The position numbers and the translations under genes were made by a program. Below the pieces are notes generated by a model, which was not told the origin of the DNA, searched no databases, and was given only the letters and a program-made list of their open reading frames with translations. From assembly GCF_047549485.1 (NCBI RefSeq), contig NZ_CP180191.1:2480001-2544000 (forward strand): 64,000 nucleotides of DNA. Reading direction: 5' to 3'. Positions 44,651 to 54,310 of the stretch are shown here, in pieces. The stretch comes from Piscinibacterium candidicorallinum (GTDB lineage: Bacteria > Pseudomonadota > Gammaproteobacteria > Burkholderiales > Burkholderiaceae_C). Numbering within the stretch: the first letter of the stretch is position 1; each line of letters opens with the position of its first letter.

Positions 44651-47600
44651 TCAGAGGCCCTTGGCACGCAGCTCTTTGTGAAGGGTCTGGACGTCGAAGA
44701 CATCAAGCGTGTTCACGCTCTTCATGCCCTCCACCGCGGCGAGTGCGCCTGCAATCGTGGTTTGTGACGGCACCCGTGCAGCCTGCGCCGCGACGCGGAT
44801 GTAGCGCGAATCAGCAATCGCGTTGCGCCGTTCCTCGACGGTATTGATCACCAGCTGAATCTCGCCGTTCTTGATCATGTCGACCACGTTCGGACGCCCT
44901 TCAGTCACCTTGTTGACTGACTTGCAGGGGATGCCGGATGCCTCGATGGCAGCCGCGGTGCCGCGGGTCGCGATGATCTTCAGGCCCAGTTCATGGAAGC
45001 CGCGCGCCGCGTCCACGGCCTTGGTCTTGTCCGCGTTCTTCACGCTCATGAACACGGTGCCGCTCTCGGGCAGCTTGGTGGAGGCGCCGATCTGGCTCTT
45101 GATGAACGCTTCGCCGAAGGTCTTGCCTACACCCATGACCTCGCCCGTGGACTTCATTTCGGGGCCAAGGATCGTGTCCACGCCAGGGAACTTGTTGAAC
45201 GGGAAGACCGCTTCCTTGACGCTGTAGTAAGGCGGCACGATCTCCTTGGTGAAGCCCTGATCAGCCAGAGACTTGCCAGCCATCGCACGCGCGGCAATCT
45301 TGGCCAGCGGAGCTCCGATCGCCTTCGAGACGTAGGGCACCGTGCGCGAGGCACGCGGGTTCACTTCCAGAACGTAGATCGTTTCACCCTGCACCGCGAA
45401 CTGAACGTTCATCAGGCCGATCACGTTCAGCGCCTTGGCCATGACTTCTGTCTGGCGCTTGAGTTCGTCGATGAGTGCGGGCTTGAGCGAATACGGCGGC
45501 AGCGAGCAGGCCGAGTCGCCTGAATGCACGCCCGCCTGCTCGATGTGTTCCATCACGCCGCCGATGACCACCTGCTTGCCGTCGGACAGACAGTCCACGT
45601 CGACTTCGATGGCATCGTTGAGGAAGCGATCGAGAAGTACGGGCGAGTCGTTGCTGACCTTGACCGCTTCGCGCATGTAGCGCTCGAGATCCCGCTGCTC
45701 ATGGACGATTTCCATGGCGCGGCCGCCCAGCACGTAGCTGGGGCGTACGACGAGCGGATAGCCGATTTCGTTGGCAAGACGAAGCGCTTCGTCCTCAGTA
45801 CGTGCGGTGCGGTTCGGCGGCTGCAGCAGACCGAGCTTGTGGATCAGCTTCTGGAAGCGCTCACGATCCTCCGCGATGTCGATGGATTCGGGTGAGGTGC
45901 CGATGATGGGCACCCCATTGGCTTCCAGCGCCTTGGCGAGCTTCAGCGGCGTCTGCCCGCCGTACTGGACGATTACGCCCCAAGGCTTCTCCTTGTCGAC
46001 GATCTCGAGCACGTCCTCGAGCGTCAGCGGCTCGAAATAGAGCCGGTCACTCGTGTCGTAGTCGGTGGAGACCGTTTCAGGGTTGCAGTTGACCATGATG
46101 GTCTCGAACCCGTCTTCGCGCAGCGAGAGTGCGGCATGCACGCAGCAGTAATCGAACTCGATGCCCTGGCCAATGCGGTTGGGACCACCGCCCAGCACCA
46201 TGACCTTCTTCTTGTCGGTCGGCTGACTTTCGCACTCTTCCTCATAGGTCGAGTACATGTAGGCCGTCTTGGTGGCGAATTCTGCGGCACAGGTGTCCAC
46301 CCGCTTGTAGACCGGGCGCACGTTCAGGCTGTGACGGTGCTTGCGCACCTCGGCCTCGGATGTGTCCAGCAGGTACGCCAGGCGCCGATCGGAGAACCCC
46401 TTGCGCTTGAGCTCGCGCATCGTCGGCTCATCCAGGTCGGCGAGGGTGTGCTTCTCGATCTCCAGCTCCAGATCGACGATCTCCTTGATCTGCACGAGGA
46501 ACCACGGATCGATATGGGTGAGGGTGTGCACCTCTTCGAGCGTGAAGCCCGCGGCAAAGGCATCGCCCACGTACCAGATGCGCTCGGGGCCAGGCTCACC
46601 GAGTTCCTGCTCGATGCGCTCGCGATCAGTCGTCTTCTGATTGAGCCCATCCACACCGACTTCGAGACCACGCAGGGCCTTCTGGAAGCTTTCCTGGAAG
46701 GTCCGGCCGATGGCCATGACCTCTCCGACGCTCTTCATCTGGGTCGTTAGGTGCGAATCGGCCTGCGGGAATTTCTCGAAGGCGAAGCGCGGTACTTTGG
46801 TGACGACGTAATCGATCGTGGGCTCGAAGGACGCCGGTGTGGCGCCGCCAGTGATGTCGTTCTTCAGCTCGTCGAGCGTGTAGCCCACGGCCAGCTTGGC
46901 AGCGACCTTGGCGATCGGAAAACCCGTGGCCTTGGACGCGAGCGCAGAGGAGCGCGACACGCGCGGGTTCATCTCGATCACGATCATGCGCCCGGTATCC
47001 GGATTGATCGAGAACTGGACGTTCGAGCCGCCGGTGTCGACACCGATCTCACGCAGGATGGCGATCGAAGCATTGCGCATGACCTGGTATTCCTTGTCGG
47101 TCAGGGTTTGCGCAGGGGCCACGGTGATCGAGTCTCCGGTGTGAATACCCATTGGATCCAGGTTCTCAATCGAGCACACGATGATGCAGTTGTCCGCGCG
47201 GTCGCGGACAACTTCCATCTCGTATTCCTTCCAGCCGATCAGGCTTTCCTCGATCAGCAGCTCGCGCGTGGGCGAGAGCTCCAGACCGCGCTTGCAGATC
47301 GTCTCAAACTCTTCGGCGTTGTAGGCGATGCCACCTCCCGTGCCGCCCAGCGTGAAGCTCGGGCGGATCACCATCGGATAGCCGGAATTGCCGAGTTCCT
47401 CGGCAATGCGGCGATGCACGGCCCAGGCCTCATCCATGCTGTGTGCGATGCCCGATTTGGCGCTCTGCAGACCGATGGAGGTCATCGCCTCCTTGAACTT
47501 GAGGCGATCCTCAGCCTTCTCGATCGCCTTCTCGTTGGCGCCGATCAACTCGACCTTGTACTTGTCCAGTACGCCGTGCTTGTGGAGATCAAGCGCACAG

Positions 47601-47890
47601 TTCAGCGCGGTCTGGCCACCCATCGTGGGCAGCAGCGCGTCCGGGCGCTCCTTGGCAATGATGCGTTCGACCACTTGCCAGGTGATGGGCTCGATGTAGG
47701 TCACATCGGCCATCTCGGGGTCCGTCATGATCGTGGCCGGATTGCTGTTGACCAGGATGACCTTGTAGCCCTCTTCGCGCAAGGCCTTGCAGGCCTGCGC
47801 GCCGGAGTAATCAAACTCACAGGCCTGGCCGATGATGATCGGGCCTGCGCCGATGATGAGGATGCTCTTGATGTCTGTGCGCTTAGGCAT
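44651..47890 (-). CDS. carB: Carbamoyl-phosphate synthase large subunit
   Basis: CarB makes carbamoyl phosphate for arginine and pyrimidine synthesis from bicarbonate, ammonia and two ATP. The 1079-residue protein begins MPKRTDIKSILIIGAGPIII, followed by GQACEFDYSGAQACKALREE. It has two ATP-grasp halves, with IRPSFTLGGTGGGIAYNAEE in the first and VRPSYVLGGRAMEIVHE in the second. The C-terminal allosteric domain contains GLKIIATRGTAAAIEASGI and ADSRYIRVAAQAARVPSQTT. It follows carA by 84 bases that hold a palindromic repeat. Confidence 0.98.
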   Translation of the reverse strand: MPKRTDIKSILIIGAGPIIIGQACEFDYSGAQACKALREEGYKVILVNSNPATIMTDPEMADVTYIEPITWQVVERIIAKERPDALLPTMGGQTALNCALDLHKHGVLDKYKVELIGANEKAIEKAEDRLKFKEAMTSIGLQSAKSGIAHSMDEAWAVHRRIAEELGNSGYPMVIRPSFTLGGTGGGIAYNAEEFETICKRGLELSPTRELLIEESLIGWKEYEMEVVRDRADNCIIVCSIENLDPMGIHTGDSITVAPAQTLTDKEYQVMRNASIAILREIGVDTGGSNVQFSINPDTGRMIVIEMNPRVSRSSALASKATGFPIAKVAAKLAVGYTLDELKNDITGGATPASFEPTIDYVVTKVPRFAFEKFPQADSHLTTQMKSVGEVMAIGRTFQESFQKALRGLEVGVDGLNQKTTDRERIEQELGEPGPERIWYVGDAFAAGFTLEEVHTLTHIDPWFLVQIKEIVDLELEIEKHTLADLDEPTMRELKRKGFSDRRLAYLLDTSEAEVRKHRHSLNVRPVYKRVDTCAAEFATKTAYMYSTYEEECESQPTDKKKVMVLGGGPNRIGQGIEFDYCCVHAALSLREDGFETIMVNCNPETVSTDYDTSDRLYFEPLTLEDVLEIVDKEKPWGVIVQYGGQTPLKLAKALEANGVPIIGTSPESIDIAEDRERFQKLIHKLGLLQPPNRTARTEDEALRLANEIGYPLVVRPSYVLGGRAMEIVHEQRDLERYMREAVKVSNDSPVLLDRFLNDAIEVDVDCLSDGKQVVIGGVMEHIEQAGVHSGDSACSLPPYSLKPALIDELKRQTEVMAKALNVIGLMNVQFAVQGETIYVLEVNPRASRTVPYVSKAIGAPLAKIAARAMAGKSLADQGFTKEIVPPYYSVKEAVFPFNKFPGVDTILGPEMKSTGEVMGVGKTFGEAFIKSQIGASTKLPESGTVFMSVKNADKTKAVDAARGFHELGLKIIATRGTAAAIEASGIPCKSVNKVTEGRPNVVDMIKNGEIQLVINTVEERRNAIADSRYIRVAAQAARVPSQTTIAGALAAVEGMKSVNTLDVFDVQTLHKELRAKGL

Positions 47891-47906
47891 GATCCGACTC
47901 TCGCAG

Positions 47907-47974
47907 GACCGCCCCAATAGAGGCGGGGGCCCCCTTGGGGGGCAGTGCAGCGGCAAGGCCGCAAACGTGGGGGG
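47907..47974. repeat. GC-rich palindromic repeat between carA and carB
   Basis: The sequence includes GGGGGCCCCCTTGGGGGGC, then a GCGGC/GCCGC hairpin (AGCGGCAAGGCCGC) and a final CGTGGGGGG touching the carA stop codon. The CCCCCAAGGGGGC core is a known short intergenic repeat type in Comamonadaceae-like genomes. It can fold strongly in the carAB mRNA. Confidence 0.6.
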
Positions 47975-49168
47975 TCAAGCTGACTTCTCCATCAGCGCGA
48001 TGAACTTGTCGAACAGGTCTCCAATGTCGTGCGGGCCCGGGCTCGCCTCAGGGTGCCCCTGGAAACAGAAGGCCGGAACGTCCGTACGCTCTAGCCCCTG
48101 GATGGAGCCGTCGAACAGCGAGACGTGCGTGACCCGCATGTTGGCCGGAAGGGTCTTTTCGTCCACCGCAAAGCCGTGGTTCTGGCTGGTGATGTAGACC
48201 CGCTTGGAGTCCAGATCCTGCACGGGATGGTTGCCGCCGTGATGGCCGAACTTCATCTTCAGGGTCTTGGCGCCACTGGCCAAGCCCATGATCTGATGGC
48301 CCAGGCAGATGCCGAACGTCGGAATCTTTCTGGCCATGAGTTCGCGTGCAGCGGCAATTGCATAGTCGCAGGGCTCGGGGTCGCCCGGGCCATTGGACAG
48401 GAACACCCCGTCCGGATTCATCGCAATCACATCCGCGGCAGACGTCTGTGCGGGCACGACGGTCACGCGACAGCCTCGATCGCTCATCAAGCGCAGGATG
48501 TTGCGTTTCACGCCGAAGTCATAGGCGACCACATGGAACTTCGGCTCGACCAGCTCCGGAAACTCCGAAGAACCGTCATCAAACAGCCGCCATGAGCCTT
48601 CCGTCCATTCATAGGCTTCGTGCGTGCTCACGACCTTGGCAAGATCCTGACCAGCCATGCTGGGTGCAGCCTGCGCACGGGTGGCCGCCTCTGCAATCTG
48701 CGCGTCCGTCAAGGTTTCACCCTCACCCACTGCGACGATGCAGCCATTTTGCGCGCCCTTCTCGCGCAGCACGCGCGTGAGCTTGCGCGTATCCAGACCG
48801 GCAATGCCGACGACGCTCTCGTTCTTCAGGTAGGTGGACAGCGCGTCCTGGGCACGGAAGTTGGACACCACCGCTGAGAGATCCCGAATCACCAGGCCCT
48901 TGGCCCAGACGCGGGGCGCTTCCTCGTCCTGCTCGTTGACACCCACGTTGCCGATATGGGGATACGTCAGGGTGACGATCTGCCCGCAATAGCTCGGGTC
49001 GGTCAGGATTTCCTGGTAGCCGGTGATGGCGGTGTTGAACACCACCTCCCCGACTGTGGTGCCGGTGGCACCGATGCTGTAGCCGCGAAAGACCGTCCCA
49101 TCGGCCAGCACCAACGCAGCCTGAGGACGTTGGAAGCTCAGCCGCGTTTGTGTGAGATTCAGAGGCAT
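47975..49168 (-). CDS. carA: Carbamoyl-phosphate synthase small subunit
   Basis: CarA hydrolyses glutamine and channels ammonia to CarB. The 397-residue protein starts at the ATG at 49168 (MPLNLTQTRLSFQRPQAALV). The N-terminal domain has ADGTVFRGYSIGATGTTVGE and YPHIGNVGVNEQDEE. The class I glutaminase domain shows FLSNGPGDPEPCDYA, catalytic Cys in PTFGICLGHQIMGLA and the His-Glu pair in CFQGHPEASPGPHD. It heads the carA-carB-greA run; no arginine or pyrimidine leader peptide was identified upstream. Confidence 0.97.
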   Translation of the reverse strand: MPLNLTQTRLSFQRPQAALVLADGTVFRGYSIGATGTTVGEVVFNTAITGYQEILTDPSYCGQIVTLTYPHIGNVGVNEQDEEAPRVWAKGLVIRDLSAVVSNFRAQDALSTYLKNESVVGIAGLDTRKLTRVLREKGAQNGCIVAVGEGETLTDAQIAEAATRAQAAPSMAGQDLAKVVSTHEAYEWTEGSWRLFDDGSSEFPELVEPKFHVVAYDFGVKRNILRLMSDRGCRVTVVPAQTSAADVIAMNPDGVFLSNGPGDPEPCDYAIAAARELMARKIPTFGICLGHQIMGLASGAKTLKMKFGHHGGNHPVQDLDSKRVYITSQNHGFAVDEKTLPANMRVTHVSLFDGSIQGLERTDVPAFCFQGHPEASPGPHDIGDLFDKFIALMEKSA

Positions 49169-49371
49169 GTTCTTGTGTCTGCGAACGGCGCACGCCGCCC
49201 CCACGCCATTTCGCCTGAAAGCGAGCGCGGGTTGGGTGCACGTTGGGGGATTTTCGAGAGTTTACCAGCCTGCACTGCAGCACTGGCGCCTTGGGCCCAC
49301 CGCGCGATTCATGCGCTGGTCAAGACTTAGCTGACCGACGCGACGAACCCCACTGTGCCGGGAGGGCGACC
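49169..49371. other. Intergenic region upstream of carA
   Basis: Together with the small ORF and terminator that follow, the gap between the divergent carA and tal starts is 392 bases. In this part I see no gene, tRNA or clear promoter hexamers. Confidence 0.5.
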
Positions 49372-49485
49372 ATGCCTGTCCGCTGGGCTCACATACTCAC
49401 ACAAACGCAGTATTGGCGGGCGTCGGGGCCGCCGCCTATGGTGATCGCACTTAAGTCTCCAGTGCTCGCTTTTCCCCTGAAGTGA
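49372..49485 (+). CDS. Possible small protein, 37 residues
   Basis: The ATG at 49372 follows GGGAGGG by five to six bases, a strong ribosome binding site. The frame reads MPVRWAHILTQTQYWRASG, then PPPMVIALKSPVLAFPLK, and stops nine bases before an intrinsic terminator. There are no conserved motifs that I know. The neighbouring signals make it a real small gene or leader peptide candidate, but coding is not proven; it could equally be an untranslated RNA. Confidence 0.4.
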   Translation: MPVRWAHILTQTQYWRASGPPPMVIALKSPVLAFPLK

Positions 49486-49493
49486 GCTTTAGC

Positions 49494-49520
49494 GCCCCGC
49501 CTGATGCGGGGCCTTTTTTT
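49494..49520 (+). terminator. Orphan intrinsic terminator upstream of tal
   Basis: GCCCCGC (49494-49500), CTGAT loop, GCGGGGC (49506-49512), then C and seven T. No annotated plus-strand gene ends before it, since carA runs the other way. It must end a small transcript or attenuate a leader of tal, whose ATG is 40 bases downstream. Confidence 0.9.
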
Positions 49521-49560
49521 GCTTCGCTACATTCGAGCTATTCACCTCTACGAGCACAGC

Positions 49561-50499
49561 ATGAACGCACTGGAGCAACTCAAGCAACACACCGTGGTGG
49601 TCGCCGACACGGGCGACTTCGAAACCATGCGCGCCTATGCGCCGCGTGACGCCACCACCAACCCCTCGCTGATCCTCAAGGCGGTGGCCAAGCCTGAATA
49701 CCGCGCCCTGCTCGACCAGGTGCTGCGCGATCATCCCGGCGCCGCAACCTCCGAGGTGATCGACCGCCTGCTGGTGGCTTTCGGGCAGGAGATCCTCAAG
49801 ATCGTGCCCGGACGGGTGTCCACCGAGGTGGATGCGCGCCTGTCCTTCGACACCGAGGGCACCCTGGGCAAAGCGCGCGAGATCATTGCGCTGTACCGAG
49901 CAGCTGGCATCGACACGAGCCGCGTGCTGATCAAGATCGCCTCCACCTGGGAAGGTATTCGCGCCGCTGAAGTGCTGGAGCGCGAGGGCGTCACCTGCAA
50001 CATGACCCTGCTGTTCAGCCTGCCCCAGGCCGTAGCCTGCGCCGAGGCAAATGCGCGGCTGATTTCGCCATTCGTTGGCCGCATCCTGGACTGGTACAAG
50101 AAGTCCACCGGCCAGGACTACACCGCCGAAACCGACCCCGGCGTGCTCTCGGTGCGGCGCATCTACGCCTATTACAAGAAGTTCGGTTACGGCACCGAGG
50201 TCATGGGTGCGAGCTTCCGAAACACCGGCGAGATCCTCGCGCTGGCCGGTTGCGATCTGCTGACCATCTCGCCCGATCTGCTCGGCCAGCTCGCGGCCAT
50301 GGAAGCGCCCGTGCCGCGCCTGCTGCACCCGGTGGAATCGGCCGCGCATGACATGCAGCGCGTGAGCTACGACGAAGCCGGCTTCCGCTTTGCCATGAAT
50401 GAAGACGCCATGGCGACTGAAAAGCTGGCCGAAGGCATCCGGCTCTTTGCGGCGGACACGCGCAAGCTGGAAGCACTGATCGAGCAGGCCCGCGCGTAG
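49561..50499 (+). CDS. tal: Transaldolase
   Basis: Transaldolase transfers dihydroxyacetone units between sugar phosphates in the pentose phosphate pathway. This 312-residue protein starts MNALEQLKQHTVVVADTGDF at the ATG at 49561. APRDATTNPSLILKA is the N-terminal signature. Schiff-base Lys125 lies in SRVLIKIASTWEGIRAA, and Asn/Thr residues in GVTCNMTLLFSLPQAVACA line the active site. It belongs to the long TalB class. The patatin gene starts 10 bases after its stop. Confidence 0.97.
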   Translation: MNALEQLKQHTVVVADTGDFETMRAYAPRDATTNPSLILKAVAKPEYRALLDQVLRDHPGAATSEVIDRLLVAFGQEILKIVPGRVSTEVDARLSFDTEGTLGKAREIIALYRAAGIDTSRVLIKIASTWEGIRAAEVLEREGVTCNMTLLFSLPQAVACAEANARLISPFVGRILDWYKKSTGQDYTAETDPGVLSVRRIYAYYKKFGYGTEVMGASFRNTGEILALAGCDLLTISPDLLGQLAAMEAPVPRLLHPVESAAHDMQRVSYDEAGFRFAMNEDAMATEKLAEGIRLFAADTRKLEALIEQARA

Positions 50500-50509
50500 G
50501 GCGCACGGC

Positions 50510-51679
50510 GTGGCTTCCAGCCCCGACATGCGCAGCGAAACCCGGCGCATCACTCTCGCCCTGCAGGGCGGCGGCTCGCATGGCGCCTTCACCTGGGGCG
50601 TGCTGCAAGCGGTACTGGAAGACGAGCGCGTGGAGATCGAAGGCATCTCCGGCACCAGTGCGGGCGCCATGAACGCCGTGGTGCTGGCCTCAGCCATCGG
50701 CCAGCACAACAGCCGGGGCGCTGGCAGCTACTGCGCCAAGGCGCGCTCAGCAGCCATCGAGGCGCTCGCGCAGTTCTGGCGCAGCATCAGCGCGTATTCC
50801 TCGCTGAACCCGGTGAAGCGCGCGCCCATGGACTCGCTCTTTGGCCTGTGGGGCGTGCGGGACAACCCGGCCCAGTTCTGGGCCGAGACCTTTGCCAAGA
50901 CCTTCTCGCCCTACCAATTCAATCCGCTGGACATCAACCCGGTGCGCGAGCTGCTCAAGCAGCACGTGAACTTCGATGCGCTGGCCACACCACTTGCGCC
51001 CAAGGTCTTTGTAGCCGCCACACGCGTGCGCACCGGCAAGGCCGAGATCTTCTCCGGCAAGCGCCTGTGCCCGGAGGCCGTGGCCGCCAGCGCCTGCCTG
51101 CCCATGCTGTTTCAGGCGGTGGAGGTGGAAGACGACTGGTTCTGGGACGGCGGCTTTGCGGGCAACCCCGCACTGCACCCGCTCATCTACGAATGCAAGA
51201 GCGCCGATATCGTGCTCGTGCAGATCAACCCGGTCATCCGCGAAGACCTGCCCACCAATAGCCGGGACATCCTCGACCGGATGAACGAGATCACCTTCAA
51301 CGCCAGCCTGCTGGCCGAGATGCGCGCCATCGACTTCGTGGCGCGCCTGCTCAAGGACGGCAAACTGGACCCCGCGCGCTACAAGCACGTGCTGATGCAC
51401 CGCATCGGCGGCGACGAGCTGGCCAAATACGGCGCAGCCAGCAAGCTGGCCACGGACAGCGGCTTCATCACCGAACTGCACGCCCTGGGCCTGGAGTCCG
51501 GGCGTGACTGGCTCAAGCGCAACTTCGAGGCGCTCGGCGACCACGCCACGGTGAACATTGCGCGCGACTATCTGGATGACCTGCGCATTCCCCTGCGCTC
51601 ATCCAGCAGCGCGGGGCGCGCGAACACGGACCAGATCGGCGGCCAGGACAGCCGCCCCCACCCCGAAAAGAAGCGCTGA
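50510..51679 (+). CDS. Patatin-like phospholipase
   Basis: This 389-residue protein is a serine lipid hydrolase of the patatin family. The oxyanion loop is LALQGGGSHGAFTWGVLQAV, nucleophile Ser50 lies in GISGTSAGAMNAVVL and Asp213 in WFWDGGFAGNPALHPL, completing the Ser-Asp dyad. The start is a GTG at 50510 with AGGG eight bases upstream; an ATG at 50528 is an alternative. No signal peptide is evident, so it is probably cytoplasmic or membrane-associated. It follows tal by 10 bases and may be co-transcribed with it. The substrate is unknown. Confidence 0.92.
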   Translation: MASSPDMRSETRRITLALQGGGSHGAFTWGVLQAVLEDERVEIEGISGTSAGAMNAVVLASAIGQHNSRGAGSYCAKARSAAIEALAQFWRSISAYSSLNPVKRAPMDSLFGLWGVRDNPAQFWAETFAKTFSPYQFNPLDINPVRELLKQHVNFDALATPLAPKVFVAATRVRTGKAEIFSGKRLCPEAVAASACLPMLFQAVEVEDDWFWDGGFAGNPALHPLIYECKSADIVLVQINPVIREDLPTNSRDILDRMNEITFNASLLAEMRAIDFVARLLKDGKLDPARYKHVLMHRIGGDELAKYGAASKLATDSGFITELHALGLESGRDWLKRNFEALGDHATVNIARDYLDDLRIPLRSSSSAGRANTDQIGGQDSRPHPEKKR

Positions 51680-51879
51680 GCTTCAGCGCATGCTTCACGT
51701 CGGCACGCGCTGCGGCAGCCCGCCGCAGCGCAGCCCCACGCTAGAGCGGGTCTCTGCGACAAGGCAACGCAGAAGCGGGGGCTTGCGCGAACCAATCCGG
51801 CCGGGCGAGTCACACTGGGCACCCGGCTGCCCCACAAGGGCGGTGCGGACCGATCCCCAAGCTCCTTCAGGCTCTCGCC

Positions 51880-53247
51880 ATGCTCGATCCCATCCTGCTC
51901 GCGCGCATCCAGTTCGGCGCCAACATCACCTTCCACATCCTGTTCCCTACCATCACCATTGCGCTGGCGTGGGTACTGCTCTTCTTCAAGCTTCGGTACA
52001 ACAGGACGGGCGACATGAAATGGATGGACGCCTACAAGTTCTGGGTGAAGGTCTTTGCCGTGACCTTTGCGCTGGGCGTCGTGAGTGGCATCACCATGAG
52101 CTTTCAGTTCGGCACCAACTGGCCGGGCTTCATGGAAACCGTGGGCAATATTGCGGGGCCGCTTCTGGCCTATGAGGTACTGACGGCGTTTTTCCTCGAA
52201 GCGACCTTCCTGGGCATCATGCTGTTCGGCTTCAACCGGGTGAGCAACCGCGTGCACACCCTGGCCACGGTGCTCGTGGCCGTGGGTACCAGCATGTCGG
52301 CTTTCTGGATCCTGGTGCTCAACAGCTGGATGCAGACGCCCGTGGGCTTCGAGATGATCGATGGCAAGGCGCACGCCACGGACTGGCTGGCCATCATCTT
52401 CAACCCGAGCTTCCCGTACCGCTTCACGCACATGATGCTCGCGAGCGGTCTGACCGCAGCCTTCCTGATCGCGGGCGTGTCCGCCTGGCGCTGGCTGCGC
52501 GGCGACCACTCCGGCAGCGTGATGGCCGGCATGAAGACCGGCGTGTATCTGGGCGCCGCGCTGATTCCGTTGCAGATCCTGGCCGGCGACATGCATGGCC
52601 TGAACACCCTGGAGCATCAGCCCGCGAAGGTGGCCGCCATGGAAGGGATCTGGGAGACCGAGCGCGGCGCGGACCTGCGCCTGTTCGCCGTTCCGGACGA
52701 AGCCGCGCGCACCAACCACTTCGAGATCACCCTGCCCAATATGGCCAGCGTGATCCTCACGCACAGCTGGGAGGGCGAGGTCAAGGGCCTGAACGAGTTC
52801 GAGGGTAAGCACCCGCCTGTGGCGCCGGTGTTCTATGCCTTCCGCATCATGGTGGGTATCGGCATGCTCATGCTGCTGGTGAGCTGGATCGGCGCCTGGC
52901 AGCTCAAGCGCCAGGGCCAGCCCAAGCCATGGCTCGCGCGGGCACTGCTGTTCATGACCTTCTCCGGCTGGGTGGCCACGGTGGCTGGCTGGTACGTGAC
53001 CGAGATCGGCCGGCAGCCCTGGCTGGTCTATGGCGTGATGACCACGGCGCAGGCGGCCAGCAAGGTGCCAAGCGGCATGATCCTCTCCACGCTGATCATG
53101 TATCTGGTGGTGTACGTGGCGCTGATCGCAGCCTATGTCTCGGTGGTGTTCTACATGGCGCGACGCGCCAGCCGCGCGGCGATGGGTGACATCACGCCCA
53201 AGCCTCCCGCGCCTTCCATGCAGCCCACCCTGCAAGGAGCGGAATGA
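51880..53247 (+). CDS. cioA: Cytochrome bd-type quinol oxidase subunit I (CioA, short Q-loop)
   Basis: This 455-residue subunit of a bd-family quinol oxidase binds haems and oxidises quinol. It has the N-terminal LARIQFGANITFHILFPTIT with the haem-ligand His, the GFMETVGNIAGPLLAYEVLT segment, and a conserved ILAGDMHGLNTLEHQPAKV at the quinol site with its Glu/Lys region. E. coli CydA is about 520 residues; the shorter Q-loop here suggests the cyanide-insensitive CIO class. It overlaps cioB by four bases. The 200 bases upstream contain no clear Anr/Fnr box. Confidence 0.93.
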   Translation: MLDPILLARIQFGANITFHILFPTITIALAWVLLFFKLRYNRTGDMKWMDAYKFWVKVFAVTFALGVVSGITMSFQFGTNWPGFMETVGNIAGPLLAYEVLTAFFLEATFLGIMLFGFNRVSNRVHTLATVLVAVGTSMSAFWILVLNSWMQTPVGFEMIDGKAHATDWLAIIFNPSFPYRFTHMMLASGLTAAFLIAGVSAWRWLRGDHSGSVMAGMKTGVYLGAALIPLQILAGDMHGLNTLEHQPAKVAAMEGIWETERGADLRLFAVPDEAARTNHFEITLPNMASVILTHSWEGEVKGLNEFEGKHPPVAPVFYAFRIMVGIGMLMLLVSWIGAWQLKRQGQPKPWLARALLFMTFSGWVATVAGWYVTEIGRQPWLVYGVMTTAQAASKVPSGMILSTLIMYLVVYVALIAAYVSVVFYMARRASRAAMGDITPKPPAPSMQPTLQGAE

Positions 53248-54266
53248 TGAGCCCGCTGCCTGACCTCTCCACCTTCAACGCGTGGCTGCCCATCATCTTC
53301 ATGGGCATCATGGGCCTGTCGATGCTGGCCTATGTGGTGCTGGACGGCTACGACCTGGGCGTGGGCATCCTGCTGCGTCGAGCGGACGCCGATCAGAAGG
53401 ACCTCATGATCGGCTCGATCGGCCCCTTCTGGGACGCCAACGAAACCTGGCTGGTGCTGGGCGTGGGCATTCTGCTGGTGGCCTTTCCGATGGCCCATGG
53501 CGCGATCCTCACGGCCCTGTACCTGCCGGTGGCGCTGATGCTGCTGGGGTTGATCCTGCGTGGCGTGGCCTTTGACTTCCGCGCCAAGGCCCATGCAGAC
53601 CACAAGGAGACCTGGAACCGCACGTTCTACGCCGGCTCGCTGCTGGCCGCGCTCTCGCAGGGCTACATGCTGGGCGCGTACATCACGGGCTTCGAGCGCA
53701 GCTGGGCGGCCACCGGCTTTGCGATGCTGATCGCGCCCTGCGTGGCCGCGGGCTACACCCTGCTCGGCGCCACCTGGCTCGTGATGAAAACCGAAGGCGA
53801 TCTGCAAAAGCGGGCCGCCTTCTGGGCGCGGCGCGCGCTCTGGCTCACTGCGGTGGGCGTGCTGCTGGTGAGTCTGGCCACGCCGTTTGTAAGCGAGCGC
53901 ATCTTTGCCAAGTGGTTCAGCCTGCCCTACGTGGTGCTGCTGGCGCCCATTCCTCTGGCCACCGCAGTGCTGTTTGTGCTGACCGACCGCATCCTTCGCG
54001 CCCTGCCCTTGCCAGGCGACAAGCTGAACTGGGTGCCCTTTGCGGCCACCGTGGCGATCTTCGTACTCGCCTTCTTCGGCCTGGCCTACAGCTTGTTCCC
54101 GTATCTGGTGATCGACAAGATCGACATCTGGCAGGCGGCCAGCGCGCCCGAAAGCCTGAAGATCATCCTGGCCGGCGCGGCCGTGGTGGTGCCGGTGATC
54201 ATCGGCTACACGATCTTCAGCTACAGGGTGTTTGGCGGGAAGGCGCAGCCGCTGGCGTACTACTAA
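53244..54266 (+). CDS. cioB: Cytochrome bd-type quinol oxidase subunit II (CioB)
   Basis: This 340-residue subunit II completes the bd oxidase. It begins MMSPLPDLSTFNAWLPIIFM with a first helix and the conserved VVLDGYDLGVGILLRRADAD loop. IGPFWDANETWLVLGVGILL follows, a hallmark of CydB/CioB. Eight hydrophobic helices are visible. AAGGAG lies four bases before the first ATG, which overlaps the cioA stop; the ATG at 53247 is equally possible. No cydX-like small subunit was found after it: the 327-base gap holds palindrome R5 and other hairpins. Confidence 0.95.
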   Translation: MMSPLPDLSTFNAWLPIIFMGIMGLSMLAYVVLDGYDLGVGILLRRADADQKDLMIGSIGPFWDANETWLVLGVGILLVAFPMAHGAILTALYLPVALMLLGLILRGVAFDFRAKAHADHKETWNRTFYAGSLLAALSQGYMLGAYITGFERSWAATGFAMLIAPCVAAGYTLLGATWLVMKTEGDLQKRAAFWARRALWLTAVGVLLVSLATPFVSERIFAKWFSLPYVVLLAPIPLATAVLFVLTDRILRALPLPGDKLNWVPFAATVAIFVLAFFGLAYSLFPYLVIDKIDIWQAASAPESLKIILAGAAVVVPVIIGYTIFSYRVFGGKAQPLAYY

Positions 54267-54310
54267 TAGATACGCAGCTTCGGCGGATTGCCACACGGGC
54301 TAGCACGGAA

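Noticed and set aside
49305..49335. Another copy of the dispersed palindrome, from ATTCATGCGCTGGTCAAG
   Set aside because: Only a short match to one block; no CCGCTTGT end or hairpin arm is present.
51568..53235. A 555-codon minus-strand frame opposite cioA
   Set aside because: His/Gln-rich shadow of a membrane protein gene with no motif of its own.
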